Source: Laguncularia racemosa
Taxonomy: Eukaryota; Streptophyta; Magnoliopsida; Myrtales; Combretaceae
Length of the DNA: 64,000 nt
NCBI GenBank assembly: GCA_037954665.1
Contig: JBBMOL010000038.1
Span: 5,766,001 to 5,830,000 of the forward strand
Direction: 5' to 3'
Positions 23,588 to 34,237 of the stretch are shown piece after piece. Position 1 is the first letter of the stretch. Each line of letters begins with the position of its first letter. The position numbers were made by a program, and so were the translations under genes. Below the pieces are notes generated by a model. The model saw nothing but the letters and a program-made list of their open reading frames with translations, searched no databases and was not told the DNA's origin.

Positions 23588-25761
23588 ATGACTCGTTCTT
23601 CTCAGACAGGTGAACTAATTTATAATCCGGAGATTGAGAAGACTTTAGAGTGACTACGACAAGAAGCTAGATCATCCACTAGACCGAACTTAGTATCGGA
23701 CTTGTTTGATTCTGAAAAAGAGGACGATATGGCAAATCTCGAGAGAACCTTAAGGGAGTTGACTGCACTGGATGTGAATCAACAACCACTTTGTATTTAC
23801 TACCCCGAACTAGCCGTGGAATTCGAATTGAAATCTGGGTTGATACATCTGCTACCTACATTTCATGGTCTTGAGAATGAAGATCCTCACAATCATTTGA
23901 AAGAGTTTCATATAGTGTGTTCTAGTATGAGGCCGCAAGGAATAACCGACGATCAAATCAAGCTACGTGCTTTTCCATTTTCTTTAAGTACTAAAGCTAA
24001 AGATTGGTTGTTTTATTTGCCTCCAGGTTCTATCACCACTTGGACAGATATGGTGAGACTCTTCTTGGATAAATTCTTCCCCGCTTCCAGAGCCGCTGGT
24101 ATAAGAAGAGAAATTTGTGGTATCAAACAGAGGGACACCGAGACTCTTCATGAGTATTGGGAGAGGTTCAAGCAACTATGTGCAAGCTGCCCACAACATG
24201 GGATATCTGAACAACTCCTTATCCAATACTTCTACGAGGGCCTACTTCCGATGGAAAGAAAGATGATGGATGCTGCAAGTGGAGGCACCATAGTAGACAA
24301 AACCCCTGGTCAAGCTAGGGAATTGATCTCCATTATGGCTGCCAATTCGCAACAATTTGGGTATAGGCATGATGCATCTTCAAGGAAGGTAAATGAGGTA
24401 AGTGTGTCTAACCTTGAACATCAAATTTCTAATCTTACCTCCCTTGTGCAGTAGCTAGCTCTTGGGAAAACGCAGCAGGTGAAGGCTTGTGGAATTTGCG
24501 CTGCTCCTAATCATCCGACCGACATGTGCCCCACATTGCAAGATGACAATCATGAACATGCCAATGCTGTAGGAGGATTCCCAAGACAGCCACAAAGGAA
24601 GTATGACCCTTACTCGAATACTTACAATCCTGGATGGAGGGATCATCCTAACTTCCAATATGGCAATAACCCTCAACATGTCCAACAATTCCAGCCTAAG
24701 CCATCACAACACATACCCCAAGCTCCTTCCACTTCAGGTATGTCTCTTGAGGATATTGTTAAGTCTCTAGCTGTGAATACCAAACAATTTCAGGAGGAAA
24801 CAAAGCAAAGCATTCAAAACTTGGAGAATCAGGTAAGCTAACTTGCTTCAGTCGTAAACAGGTTAGAAACTCAAGGTAAGTTACCTTCTCAAACTATTAC
24901 AAACCCAAAGCAAAGCGTTAATGCAATTACCTTGAGAAGTGGAACAGAATTGCAGGGACCAAATAAGAAAGGACATCCGTCTAATCTTGAGGAAGAGACC
25001 AAGAAAGAGATTTCGACTCCAAGCCAGCAAGGCGACCAGATTAGCATGTCTCTAGTTGAGCCATCGAAGGTCACATTGATACCACCTCCTTTCCCCTCCA
25101 GATTAACGAAATCCAAGAAGGAAGCGGAAGAAAAAGAGATTCTGGAAACGTTTCGTAAAGTCGAGGTAAATATTTCTTTACTTGATGCAATTAAGCAAAT
25201 ACCGCGCTATGCTAGATTCCTCAAGGACTTGTGCACTAACAAAAGGAAGCTGAAAGGCAATGAAAAGATTAGTGTGAGTGAAAATGTTTCAGCTATTATT
25301 CAGAAGAAGCTTCCTCCTAAATGTAAGGACCCAGGTATGTTCGCCATTCCTTGCAAAATAGGTAGTCTTGGAATGATCTAGGAGCTTCTATCAATGTCAT
25401 GCCTTTGTCTGTTTATCAACGTTTAAATGTTGGTCCCTTGAAGGAAACGGGTGTTATTGTTCAACTTGCTGATTGGTCCAATGTTTATCCTGAGGGAGTT
25501 TTAGAGGATGTTTTAGTTCAAGTTAATGGGTTGGTTTTTCCTGCTGATTTTTATGTGCTTGACATGGATGATAGTGATTCTCATACTTCATCACTGATAT
25601 TATTAGGGCGACCATTCCTTAAGACTTCTAAAACGAAAATCGATGTAAATGATGGCACCCTCACTATGGAATTTGATGGTGAAGTGATTAAATTTAACAT
25701 TTATGATGCCATGAAACATCTTAACAATATCTCTCCTGTGTTTTGTTACAGATGTTATTAA
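23588..25761 (+). pseudogene. gag-protease of Athila-like element B
   Basis: ATG 23588 opens MTRSSQTGELIYNPEIEKTL; a TGA follows at 23651 where CGA would fit. The capsid core runs to about 24450 (GLIHLLPTFHGLENEDPHNH, FSLSTKAKDWLFYLPPGS, LDKFFPASRAAGIRREI, DAASGGTIVDKTP). A CGICAAPNHPTDMCP zinc-type motif is at 24488 and NAITLRSGTEL at 24919. Protease appears after a frame change near 25375 as LGASINVMPLSVYQRLN and ends ILLGRPFLKTSKTKIDVNDG. Bases before the active site are missing, so the catalytic aspartate region is damaged. Other stops are at 24452 and 24839. No RT follows. Confidence 0.88.
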
Positions 25762-25819
25762 CCCATCACCATAGGCACCAAGGCTAGAATCAAAATCCTT
25801 ATCTGAATATTTAGCCAGA

Positions 25820-25871
25820 AACGTCTAGCCAAAGACGTTAAAGAAAGGCGCTTCATGGGAGGCAACCCATG
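25820..25871 (+). promoter_or_regulatory. Tandem hairpins downstream of element-B protease
   Basis: Hairpin 1 is AACGTC (25820-25825) with GACGTT (25834-25839) around an 8-base loop. Hairpin 2 is CATGGG (25854-25859) with CCCATG (25866-25871) around AGGCAA. Element D has the same pair at 29561-29610 with different hairpin-1 stem bases that still pair. Confidence 0.7.
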
Positions 25872-26100
25872 TAAAAAAAAAAATTGTTTTGCATTAGTTT
25901 TGGTTTGTTTTAGTTTTGTTTTGATTTTAGTGTAGTTTTGAACTCTTTGGATTGGCTGCCGCAAGGATACACATAATCAGATGACACTTTCTAGAGCTTA
26001 AGGGGAAAACTCCAATACTAGGGAAGTACCAGTATTTCCTTTCTCTTATTGTCTAATGTTCATTGAGTTGTTAATTCATTTTCAATTGTGCTAAATTAGG

Positions 26101-26140
26101 AACAGTGAGGACACTGTTTAAGCTAAGTGTGGGGGAGAGG
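26101..26140 (+). promoter_or_regulatory. Internal hairpin plus polypurine tract, element B
   Basis: AACAGT-GAGGAC-ACTGTT (26101-26118) is a perfect 6-bp stem with a six-base loop. AAGTGTGGGGGAGAGG follows at 26125-26140. The arrangement copies the terminal polypurine tract 1053 bases downstream. Confidence 0.7.
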
Positions 26141-26280
26141 ATAATAAAATATAGAGAATAGAGAACTAACTTATACTTTGAATGTTTGTCCTTAAGCAAT
26201 TTTAAGCAAATTTTTTTCAAAATTATCATGAAATCTAGAGATTGTACTAAATGTTGTAATAAGCATCTACAAAATGTGAA

Positions 26281-26720
26281 ATTGACTTGTTCAAATGCTT
26301 TACTCACCCACTGCTGTGATTAGAATACATGGTTAAAATTAAGTAGTGAAATCTTTAAGAAACAAATTTACCTTGTATTTAGCTTTAGAATTGGAAGTCT
26401 AAGAGTAAGTCGAGTCCCTAAGTGAAAAATAAACAAGTTTACTTCTAGGTTATATTAGCTACTGTATACTCTTTGAAGTTGTTTGTAAAGCAATCATAAC
26501 ACTTAAAAAAAATAATAAAAAAAAAAGAATCAAGCATAGCCATTACTCCAATGATTCAACTAATTGAGTTAAGAGTATTCAAACTTGAATGTTAGAGTGA
26601 GGAAGAGTCCGTAGGGGTATCTCAAAACCCGGTCACTTGAGTGATGAGCTCGGGATGTTGCCGACTCAATGAACTCACTATAACGATAAGGGCGAAAAAG
26701 GCAAAAGTTCATGAAAAGAA
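26281..26720 (+). other. Conserved non-coding block shared by elements B and D
   Basis: This stretch matches 30281-30740 of element D in order, including tagtg.aatctttaag, gtcgagtcc, aagtttacttcta, gaagagt.cgtaggggt and gccgactcaatga. No long reading frame is shared. A palindrome TCACTTGAGTGA is at 26633-26644. Nothing else is seen in 25872-26100 or 26721-27150. Confidence 0.7.
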
Positions 26721-27153
26721 GCGGGCAAAAACCCGTCAAAATAGATGCTTGAATAAATCAAAAGAACATGAATGTAAACATTCATTGAATAAAACAAAGA
26801 TGTATAAAAGGGAGAATATCTAGCAAAGAGCTTATACTATATGCTTTTACTTTATGTTGCAAGGATTATATGTTTGCTAATGTCCAATGAAGTTTAATTG
26901 GGTGTTTTTCCTTAGTGGATTAAGTATTTACTTTTGGAATAAAAATTCTTTTGCTAAACATGAGGATTAAAGTTTGTTTTGTTTAGATTAGCTATTGAAT
27001 TTTGTCCATAGTAATTTGATCACAGGAAACTAATTGGGTTGAAGTAGTAGAGATTAAAATTACAAGTCATGAATTACAAATGAATAGATGCTTGGAATGC
27101 TGAAAAGAAAGCTTGTATAATTTATGACAGATTTCTCAATTGATTTGATGCAA

Positions 27154-27192
27154 TTGCTTGAGGACAAGCAAGAGTTTAAGTGTGGGGGAATT
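27154..27192 (+). promoter_or_regulatory. Terminal polypurine tract with hairpin, element B
   Basis: TTGCTT-GAGGAC-AAGCAA (27154-27171) precedes AAGTGTGGGGGAA (27178-27190), which runs into the LTR start TGATAGAG at 27193. Confidence 0.85.
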
Positions 27193-28846
27193 TGATAGAG
27201 CCATTTTATACTGAATCTTTATAGTATGAATTGTGTTAAATTATTATTGATTTTATAGAAATCATAAGGAAATGGTATTTTAATTCTATCATCGTGATAA
27301 ATCAGGTTAAATGGAGTCAAGGATGCTAATTCAAGTATTTTAGAGAAGTCATCTACAACTTGGATCAAGACAAGGAATTAAAAAATCGGAGGAAGCACGG
27401 TTTGAGGCACGGCCAAGTGTCAAACCGTGTTACACACTGGACAAGAAGGCGAAAATGAGGACTTACAACAGAGAGAGACACGGCTTAAGGAACGGCCGTG
27501 GTGGAAGCCGTGGGAGAAACCGTGCTTGAAGCCATGGTGGAAGCTAGGTGTGCTAATGAGAAGAAAGTGTGGAACATCAACCAGATGAAGGCACGGCTTG
27601 AAATCTAACCGTGTGTTGAACCGTAGTACACACTGGACATGGATGAAGACTTATAGATTATGCACAGATGAAGGCATGGCTTGACATCTGGCCGTGTGTT
27701 GAACCGTAGTACACACTGGGTGCGGATGAAGACTTGAAGAATATGCACAGAAGATGGCACGGCTTGATCCACGGCCGTGTGTTGAGGCGTGCCAGGCAGA
27801 CGAATCTTCACTTCTCGAAATCTACTTGGAAAAGGAAAGATATTTTCGTATCTTGCTAGCAAAAGATCACATGCTACCCCCTAACAATATAAATAGAACC
27901 AACCCTAGAGGGTTAGGATAACTTTTGAACTTTTGAACTTTTGAATCTTTGGATCTTGAAGAACCTTGGATCATCTTGGAGGCAGAGCAAGCAACCGGGT
28001 TCATTATGTTTCTATCTTTTATTTTCGTTTTATTGATGAAAATGTGTAGCTAAGCTACTTTTCTAGCCAAAGGGTCATAGATGTTTAATTCTCCACGAAT
28101 TGTGAGGTCTAATTGACTTGTATTTATTCTATTCTTTGTTTTCGGGTATTCATATATCTTCTGATCGTTTTGTCATTATTATCTTTGTTGATTGGTATGA
28201 ATAGAGCTCTTCTACTCAATTAGCAAGTTAATATATTGTCAACTAGCACGTCAAATCCATAATTGTTTGATTGTTCTAGTCTTAGTGACGCAATAACATG
28301 TTTGGTTATAAAAGAGATGATCGAATTCATGTTATGGAGGTGTGTGATCATGTTTAAATAGGTTATCTTATAATCTACTGGCATGAATTGGTGGTCTCTC
28401 TAGATCTTAATGCTATTGATAGATTAAATCCTAAGCGCTTGTCTAAGGGTTGTTTAATCAATAAGAGAAATAATTCAAAGCGCTTGTCCGAGGTTATCGA
28501 GGAAGTAAGGGGAGATAGGTTGTTAGAGCTTGTTAATAACCATAACCAATTTATCTAGGAACAAGAATAGAGAACATTTGCATCGATGATCAATTCCTAG
28601 AATTAAACCATCTTGATTCCTTTGGCTAGGCTTTTTATCAATATAAAACTTTCTTATCTTGTTTTAACTTTGTTCAATTCACAAACCAAACCCCACCCCA
28701 CCCCCCCCCCCCCCATTTTCCTTTTCCTTTCATTCTCCTTGAATAGAAATAAGTTTAACCAATCTTTGTGGATTCGACCCTACTCACCACTATATGCAAA
28801 TCATATAATTGTCTAGGAGTAGGTTTTATTTTTGTTGGATTCGACA
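27193..28846 (+). repeat. 3' LTR, family B, ending at an earlier CA
   Basis: It starts TGATAGAGCC and ends TTCGACA, directly followed by the duplicated ATGTG. The solo B LTR at 41482-43120 instead ends CACCCATCA. A 14-C run is at 28701-28714. Confidence 0.92.
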
Positions 28847-28851
28847 ATGTG

Positions 28852-29553
28852 GAAGAAGATGATGACATTCCACTCATTCTGGGTAGACCATTCCTAGCTA
28901 CAGGTCAAGCTCTAATTGATGTAGGACAAGGCAAGCTCACCCTTAGAGCACTAGATGACCAGGTAACATTTGATATGTATGATCCTGTGTTTTTGTCTAA
29001 TGAGAAAGCAAGGTATTCTGACATATCTGCTGAAGGTGAAATTACTAACAATGATGTGGAGGAAGATGTAGGGTAAACCACTCTTGAAGCTGTCTTTAAT
29101 GAGATAGATGATTGGGGGGATGAGGATGAGCAAGAAAACAAAAGCTGTGAGCAAATACCCCAAACTGAAAATGTTGTTGCTTTTGAGAAGACAGACCACT
29201 ATGAGAAACCACCAGTGTCAACACTAATGCCCATGCAGACACTTGAACCTAATGTCTTTTCTAATCAATTGTTTGATTATGAGTGTCTGAATTTACGAAA
29301 TCCATGGCCTCACATTAATCCAGCGCCTATGAGAAGAGAATTGCAGCAGCAGATTCAAGGCCAGTTGCATGAACATAGGGAAATCTTGGGATGGTCAAGG
29401 GCAGACATCCAGCAGGTAAGTTTGTTGATATCCACCTACAAAACATTGGTGGAAGCTGAAAAGAAGGGCACCATACCATGGAAGGAAGCTTGGAATCCTA
29501 ATCTGAAAACGATGGTGTTGGAGGAGTTGTTTAAACTCCTTGATGTAAGCTAA
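28852..29553 (+). pseudogene. C-terminal protease and tail of element D (second half)
   Basis: It continues the reading broken at 21902. IPLILGRPFLATGQALIDVG gives the conserved protease C-terminal block. An acidic, poorly conserved tail follows (EEDVG, then a TAA at 29074 where CAA would fit), and later NLRNPWPHINPAPMRREL, ending LFKLLDVS at 29553. Athila polyproteins normally go on to RT here; this one stops. The tandem hairpins begin 8 bases later. Confidence 0.8.
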
Positions 29554-29560
29554 CCCTGAT

Positions 29561-29610
29561 AGTCGGGCTGATGACTTTAAAACAAGCGCTTCATGGGAGG
29601 CAACCCATGA
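29561..29610 (+). promoter_or_regulatory. Tandem hairpins downstream of element-D protease
   Basis: AGTC (29561-29564) pairs with GACT (29573-29576) around 8 bases. TCATGGG (29591-29597) pairs with CCCATGA (29604-29610) around AGGCAA. The spacer AAACAAGCGCT resembles that of element B. Confidence 0.7.
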
Positions 29611-29675
29611 TTAAAGATTTTTGTAAATTAATTTTATTTTTCATAAAAAAAAATTCGGATGAGGATTTTAAGGGA

Positions 29676-29830
29676 TGAGATATGGCCGTGGTTCGTGTGG
29701 TGGCCCTAAATCCACCACATGTCATACGGTCGTGCCAAGTAATGTGCAAATTACGGATTGACTTACCCCTTACACCACGACCGTGTGTAAAAAAAAAAAA
29801 AACTTGTCGATTACTTTTTTTTTTTTTGTT
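29676..29830 (+). repeat. Internal cggccgtg motifs and A/T runs, element D
   Basis: Three palindrome-like copies (atggccgtgg, acggtcgtgcc, cgaccgtgtg) sit outside the LTR, with CCACCACATG inversely repeating the nearby tgtggtgg. A run of A at 29790 faces a run of T at about 29815. Confidence 0.6.
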
Positions 29831-30080
29831 GGAATTATAATAATTCCTTAAACACTATAGGGGATGTTAGACTGTGAATATTCTTGATCTATTTTGTCTC
29901 TTTGTGTTTCTTTGTTCTAACTTCAGGAACTGAAGGAAAAATGTGCAGTTCATATGGAAAAGCAATGGCACCTTCATGATGAAATATTCCAGAGACTTTG
30001 CTACACTTTCATCTTAAGGAAGTTTCATTATTCCCAAAGTACTTTTATGGTTTAGTCAAATTTCTTTTGCAATTAGGAAA

Positions 30081-30120
30081 GACAATAGGGACATTGTCTG
30101 AATTAAGTGTGGGGGAAGGA
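30081..30120 (+). promoter_or_regulatory. Internal hairpin plus polypurine tract, element D
   Basis: GACAAT-AGGGAC-ATTGTC (30081-30098) is followed by AAGTGTGGGGGAAGGA (30105-30120). It lies 1128 bases upstream of the terminal tract, as in element B. Confidence 0.7.
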
Positions 30121-30280
30121 AAAATAAAATAGGCCATTATTTAGGACAATTTTGATGTCTGTTGATGTTAATTTGTGTGGAACTTCACCATTATCTTGAA
30201 CTGTTGTATTGGAAAAGTCTAATATGATCTGGAAATGTGGTATAAATTTTTTTTTATCTAATTAATTTGATTTGGTGCCT

Positions 30281-30740
30281 TACTCATTAGCTGTTGTAAT
30301 TGGTTTACTTAGTTCAAATTTAGTAGTGGAATCTTTAAGGAAAAATTTGACCTTTTCTTTAGACTCTTGAATTTAAAGTTCGGAAGTAGGTCGAGTCCTT
30401 TAGTGCAAAACAAGCAAGTTTACTTCTAAGTGAATTAAGCTTGTATTTTGTCTTTTGAAGTGCTTTGAGAATATTTTAACTCTTAGAAAAAGAGGAAGAG
30501 GAAACTTTTTACTTAGTGATTCCTTATAAAAATAGCCCTAAAAAATTAAATAAATAAAATAAAATATTTAGAGCCTTTACTCCAATGACTCAGGTAAGTG
30601 AGTTAAGAGTATCCTAACTTAAATGTTAGTGTGATGAAGAGTTCGTAGGGGTCCCTTTAAAACCTGGTCACTTGGGTGACGAGCCCGGGATGTGCCGACT
30701 CAATGAATTCACAATAACGTAAAGGGCGGAAAGGCAAAAT
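30281..30740 (+). other. Conserved non-coding block, element D copy
   Basis: Collinear with 26281-26720 of element B. Its palindrome is GTCAC (30667-30671) with GTGAC (30676-30680). The rest of 29831-31200 has no gene. Confidence 0.7.
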
Positions 30741-31209
30741 TTTAATATATTAATAAAAGCCAGTTGATATGGGCAAGCTTTAGTCCCTCAGAAGAGTGAA
30801 GTCAGACTCCACTGTCAATCTGAGCAAATAAAAAAAAATATATATATAGAATAAAGAATGAAATAAGACTATTATAAAAAGGAAAAAAATCTAGGGGAAG
30901 AGTGGATACCATATGCTTTAACTTTGTGTTATCTTATTCAGATAAGTAATTAAAGAGATTTTATACTTGCTAGTTGCTTTTGAAGTTTAAATGAGTGTTT
31001 TTCTTTATTGGACTGAGAATTTATCTTTTGAAATAAGAATTCGGTGGTTAAACATTAGGAATAAAAGTTAGTCTTTCCAGATTAACTACTCAATTTTTTC
31101 TAAGTATACCAGTTACATGTTGTCAGTTTAGTTAGAGTGGTAGGCACCATCTTTTCAAATGAATTATGAGGAAAGAAAATTTTGTATTCTCATTTGACAG
31201 ATTATTAAT

Positions 31210-31246
31210 TGCTTGAGGACAAGCAGAAGTTCAAGTATGGGGGAGT
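31210..31246 (+). promoter_or_regulatory. Terminal polypurine tract with hairpin, element D
   Basis: TGCTT-GAGGAC-AAGCA (31210-31225), extendable by a T-G pair, precedes AAGTATGGGGGAG (31233-31245). The LTR starts at 31247. Confidence 0.83.
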
Positions 31247-32012
31247 TGATAAAGGCATATTTTATCATGTTGTATCTTGCGATTGGTATATATATTATTG
31301 TCAATTATTAGAAATTTCCAATAAAAAGATACTTAAATTGCATTTATGTTAATATCTTAGGGATTAATGGACTTGAAGATGTACATGATGCAAAACATGA
31401 AGAAATCACAAGCAAGGGATGAGACACGGCCGTGCCTTATGTAGTGTTTTTCCTTTCCACAATTGTTAAAGAAAAACAAAGGACGAGAGGCTTAAGGGGA
31501 TAGCCTATGGCCGTGCTTCATGTGGTGGGTGTGTTTACCCCCTGAGACACGATCGTGCCTAAAAGAAGAAGGAAAGAAGAAAATGCCGAGAAGCTTATGG
31601 AGTTATCCCACGGCTGTGGTTTATGTGGTGGCAGTAACAACCACATTACACACGACCGTGCCTCATGTGGTGGACTGTCGACTTTTCATATTCTTGTGCA
31701 ATTTGTACGTTTTTGAGAGCATAAAAGCAGGGTAGAGAAAAAAAAAGAAGAGAACGACCGGAGGGAGGAGAGGAGACTTTGAACAATTTGGTAGATTTTA
31801 GAACTTTGTTTTAAGAAATTTTAGCTTTTTACAAGGGAATTGAAGATTGAATTCAATTGTACTTCCATCAATGGTGACAAAGTCAGAAATCTCTGAAGAG
31901 TTGTTTTAGGATCTTATTTCCAGATTTGCTGCATATTGGTGACTTCTTATCCTAATTATATTTTGCATTTCTGTGAATTGGTTTTTATGTCTTTAATGGA
32001 TTCTTTAACATT
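31247..32012 (+). repeat. 3' LTR of element D, truncated
   Basis: It matches the 5' LTR from TGATAAAGG to about ggattctttaa, then diverges at about 32009-32012. The remaining roughly 790 bases are missing. The palindrome array is at 31420-31670. Confidence 0.85.
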
Positions 32013-32787
32013 GAGAGTAAAATTTGGTTGGTATTTTTAGACAGGAATGTGTTAATGTTGATGATAAAAGTAGGTGTTGCTTCAAAGTGGATTGTATTTG
32101 CTTATAATGAGTATGTATAGGTGAAAGCTCTTACTGTAGCCTAGTTCAAGGATAGTGAAATAATTCATCTTCTAGGTACCATATTAGTTTTAGTAGGTTA
32201 GGTGGACAAAAGGTAGGTCATTACAAAGAGAGCTCAACCACTAATTCTATGAAACCCTAGAAAAGTAGGCCATTTTTAATGATAAATTAATTATGATAGT
32301 TGTTTAAGATCTTAATAAAGTAGAATATGGTACCCCAATTTTTTCAAGTAATTATGATTCCTATTTATACATTACAATTAAGCATCAAATATTATTAGCT
32401 ACATAAAGTTAGTCATCAAACTTCATGTAACAAGAATTTCTTTCAGTCAATTTACGATTACTTTAAAAATCTGTATACAATTTTTCTATTTTTAGAGATG
32501 TAAACAATTAGCTTATCTAAAGAAATTTCTTAACCAACTTCCCAAGAAAGCCACCTTATAGTTAACTTCTTAAAGAAGGATATTTCACTAACTTCTCAAG
32601 GAAGCTTACTTGATCAACGTCTCATGGATGTCATCTTAATAAACTTGATGACAAAGTTTGTCAAAGAAATCAAAACTTTTACTAGTTAGTACCAACTCCT
32701 TGCACTTTCATTCAATCCTAAACCGAGCTATTAGATGGTAGTAGGATCTTTATCCGAATTAGAGTATCTTTTGGAAAACAAAAACAA
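32013..32787. other. Unclassified AT-rich DNA
   Basis: I see no gene or recognisable repeat here. It starts at the broken LTR of element D and ends at the target duplication of a solo LTR. Confidence 0.5.
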
Positions 32788-32792
32788 GTATG

Positions 32793-33576
32793 TGATACGA
32801 ACCACGCCAACCCGTGACGAAACCCAATACCAATACGTTCGAAAATTCGTTGCCTAAGACGCCCAAACACCTAAAGTGGAAACCGCGACCCGTTGTCTAT
32901 AAGCGAGACAAGAACCTTGGTATAAATGAAGATGCCACAATTGGGATGGAAGACCGATTGATAAGTCGGGATGAACGCCACAGAAATTAATCCGATATGT
33001 TCGATTTAGTTCTTGAAGAACCAAGAGAGGAGCCTCTCAAAAGTGTTTAATGTTCAAAAATGTAAATTCTTAGTTGTTCTAAACCCTAGGAGCTTTTATA
33101 CTAGGGTTACAATTCGTAAAAAACAAGTCCAAAACGACGTAGCTTAGATAAGTTGCGTAAAAACGCGAAACAGAACAAGCTGGCCGACAGGGGATACACG
33201 ACCGTGTACTTTGGCCGTGTATGATTCTGTGCTAATTCTTGTCTCCTTACACGACCGTGCCTTTTAGCCGTGTGTCTGGCCGTGTATGATTTTGTGCAAT
33301 CTTGATATTCCTACACGGCCGTGCCTTGAAAATACACGCCCTCTTCAACCCGTGTCCAGTGTGACTTGTATAAGAACAAGGGTCTTCCCATGGTTGTTCC
33401 AATCCATTCCAACTTCATGATTGCTCCAATCCTTTCCGGCTTCATAGACATCCTTTATCAACCCGTTAAGTGCTTCCTTGAGTCATTTCGCTTGACTTCT
33501 TGTGATCGGTTCAGGCGGCACTTCAAGAGGATCCACATTCCTTCTTCTGGCTTGACTCTCATCATGGATCTCATCA
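32793..33576 (-). repeat. Solo LTR, family C, with target duplication GTATG
   Basis: On the minus strand it runs from TGATGAGATCC to GTTCGTATCA. GTATG is duplicated at 32788-32792 and 33577-33581. It carries acacggcc/ggccgtg palindromes at 33185-33350 and TATAAAAGCT at 33091-33100 (-). It aligns with the LTR at 48976-49732 on both sides of the palindrome array, but the array itself differs. Confidence 0.9.
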
Positions 33577-33581
33577 GTATG

Positions 33582-34232
33582 AATACCTGATAGATTTGGC
33601 CTAGAAATCAAAATCAAATATCAAATATTCTAGCCCAAATGTCATATATAATTCCTAAGGATTTTCGTGGGTATCATGTTTAGAAATCCTATTATATAAG
33701 TAACTACACCTAGAATTTAGCTCCAAATGAACCTAAGTAAGGCTTAGGAGCTAGAGGAGACTCAATATTCTAAAAGTTGAACAAAGTCAACTGAGTCAAA
33801 TTAAATGTCAACTTGAGTCAACTGACTCTACCTGACTCACTAACTTAAGTCTTCCATTCGACACACCTTATGAAGGCTTCAGTAGACTTAAAGCCTTAAA
33901 GTTAAGACCCAGATTGACTTAGAAAAGACTTGATAAATAAAATACCAAGGATTCACATAATATCATTTTTCAATAGAACCGATGGATTTGACTCAATAAA
34001 AGTTGAATTGAAAATCGTCAACTGTACTAATTTCCACTAAACTCCCTATTTGAGAGTTTAATCTTATTCTCAATATTTCATCTAGTAGACTAAACTTGAA
34101 TTTTTTCAAATTTTATATATAGGACCAGTACTTAGCCCCAAACATTCCTTGAGAGTTAGATCTAAAAACTCGAACTTGATTGACTGAAGTCTACTTCCAT
34201 TTGAGTTAAGTCAACCTTCGATAAACAATTAG
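33582..34232. other. Unclassified DNA flanking the family-A insertion
   Basis: It continues on the other side of the insertion at 38354. Phrases such as gttgacatttaatttgactcagttgac on the minus strand resemble gypsy LTRs, but I cannot assign it. Confidence 0.4.
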
Positions 34233-34237
34233 ATAAC

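Larger units (their letters stand above)
21903..28846 (+). mobile_element. Athila-like element B, non-autonomous (gag-protease), duplication ATGTG
   Basis: LTRs of about 1.64 kb flank an Asp-type primer site, gag and protease, tandem hairpins, an internal purine tract, a conserved non-coding block and a terminal polypurine tract. ATGTG is duplicated at 21898-21902 and 28847-28851, and the protease of element D reads on either side. RT and integrase are absent. The LTRs are near-identical apart from a roughly 28-base length difference in the palindrome array, which suggests a recent insertion. Confidence 0.94.
18233..32012 (+). mobile_element. Athila-like element D, non-autonomous, 3' LTR truncated
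   Basis: The 5' LTR (18233-19788) and the partial 3' LTR (31247-32012) share a start, TGATAAAGGCATATTTTATC, and long near-identity. Between them are an Asp-type primer site, gag plus protease, two hairpins, a conserved non-coding block and a polypurine tract. RT and integrase are missing. Element B sits in the protease. The 3' LTR stops half-way, so the downstream duplication is lost. The Athila assignment comes from the primer site, gag and protease style. Confidence 0.88.

Noticed and set aside
28613..28816. 67-codon frame at the end of the family-B LTR
   Set aside because: It crosses the poly-C run and the LTR end and is not conserved in the other two B LTRs.
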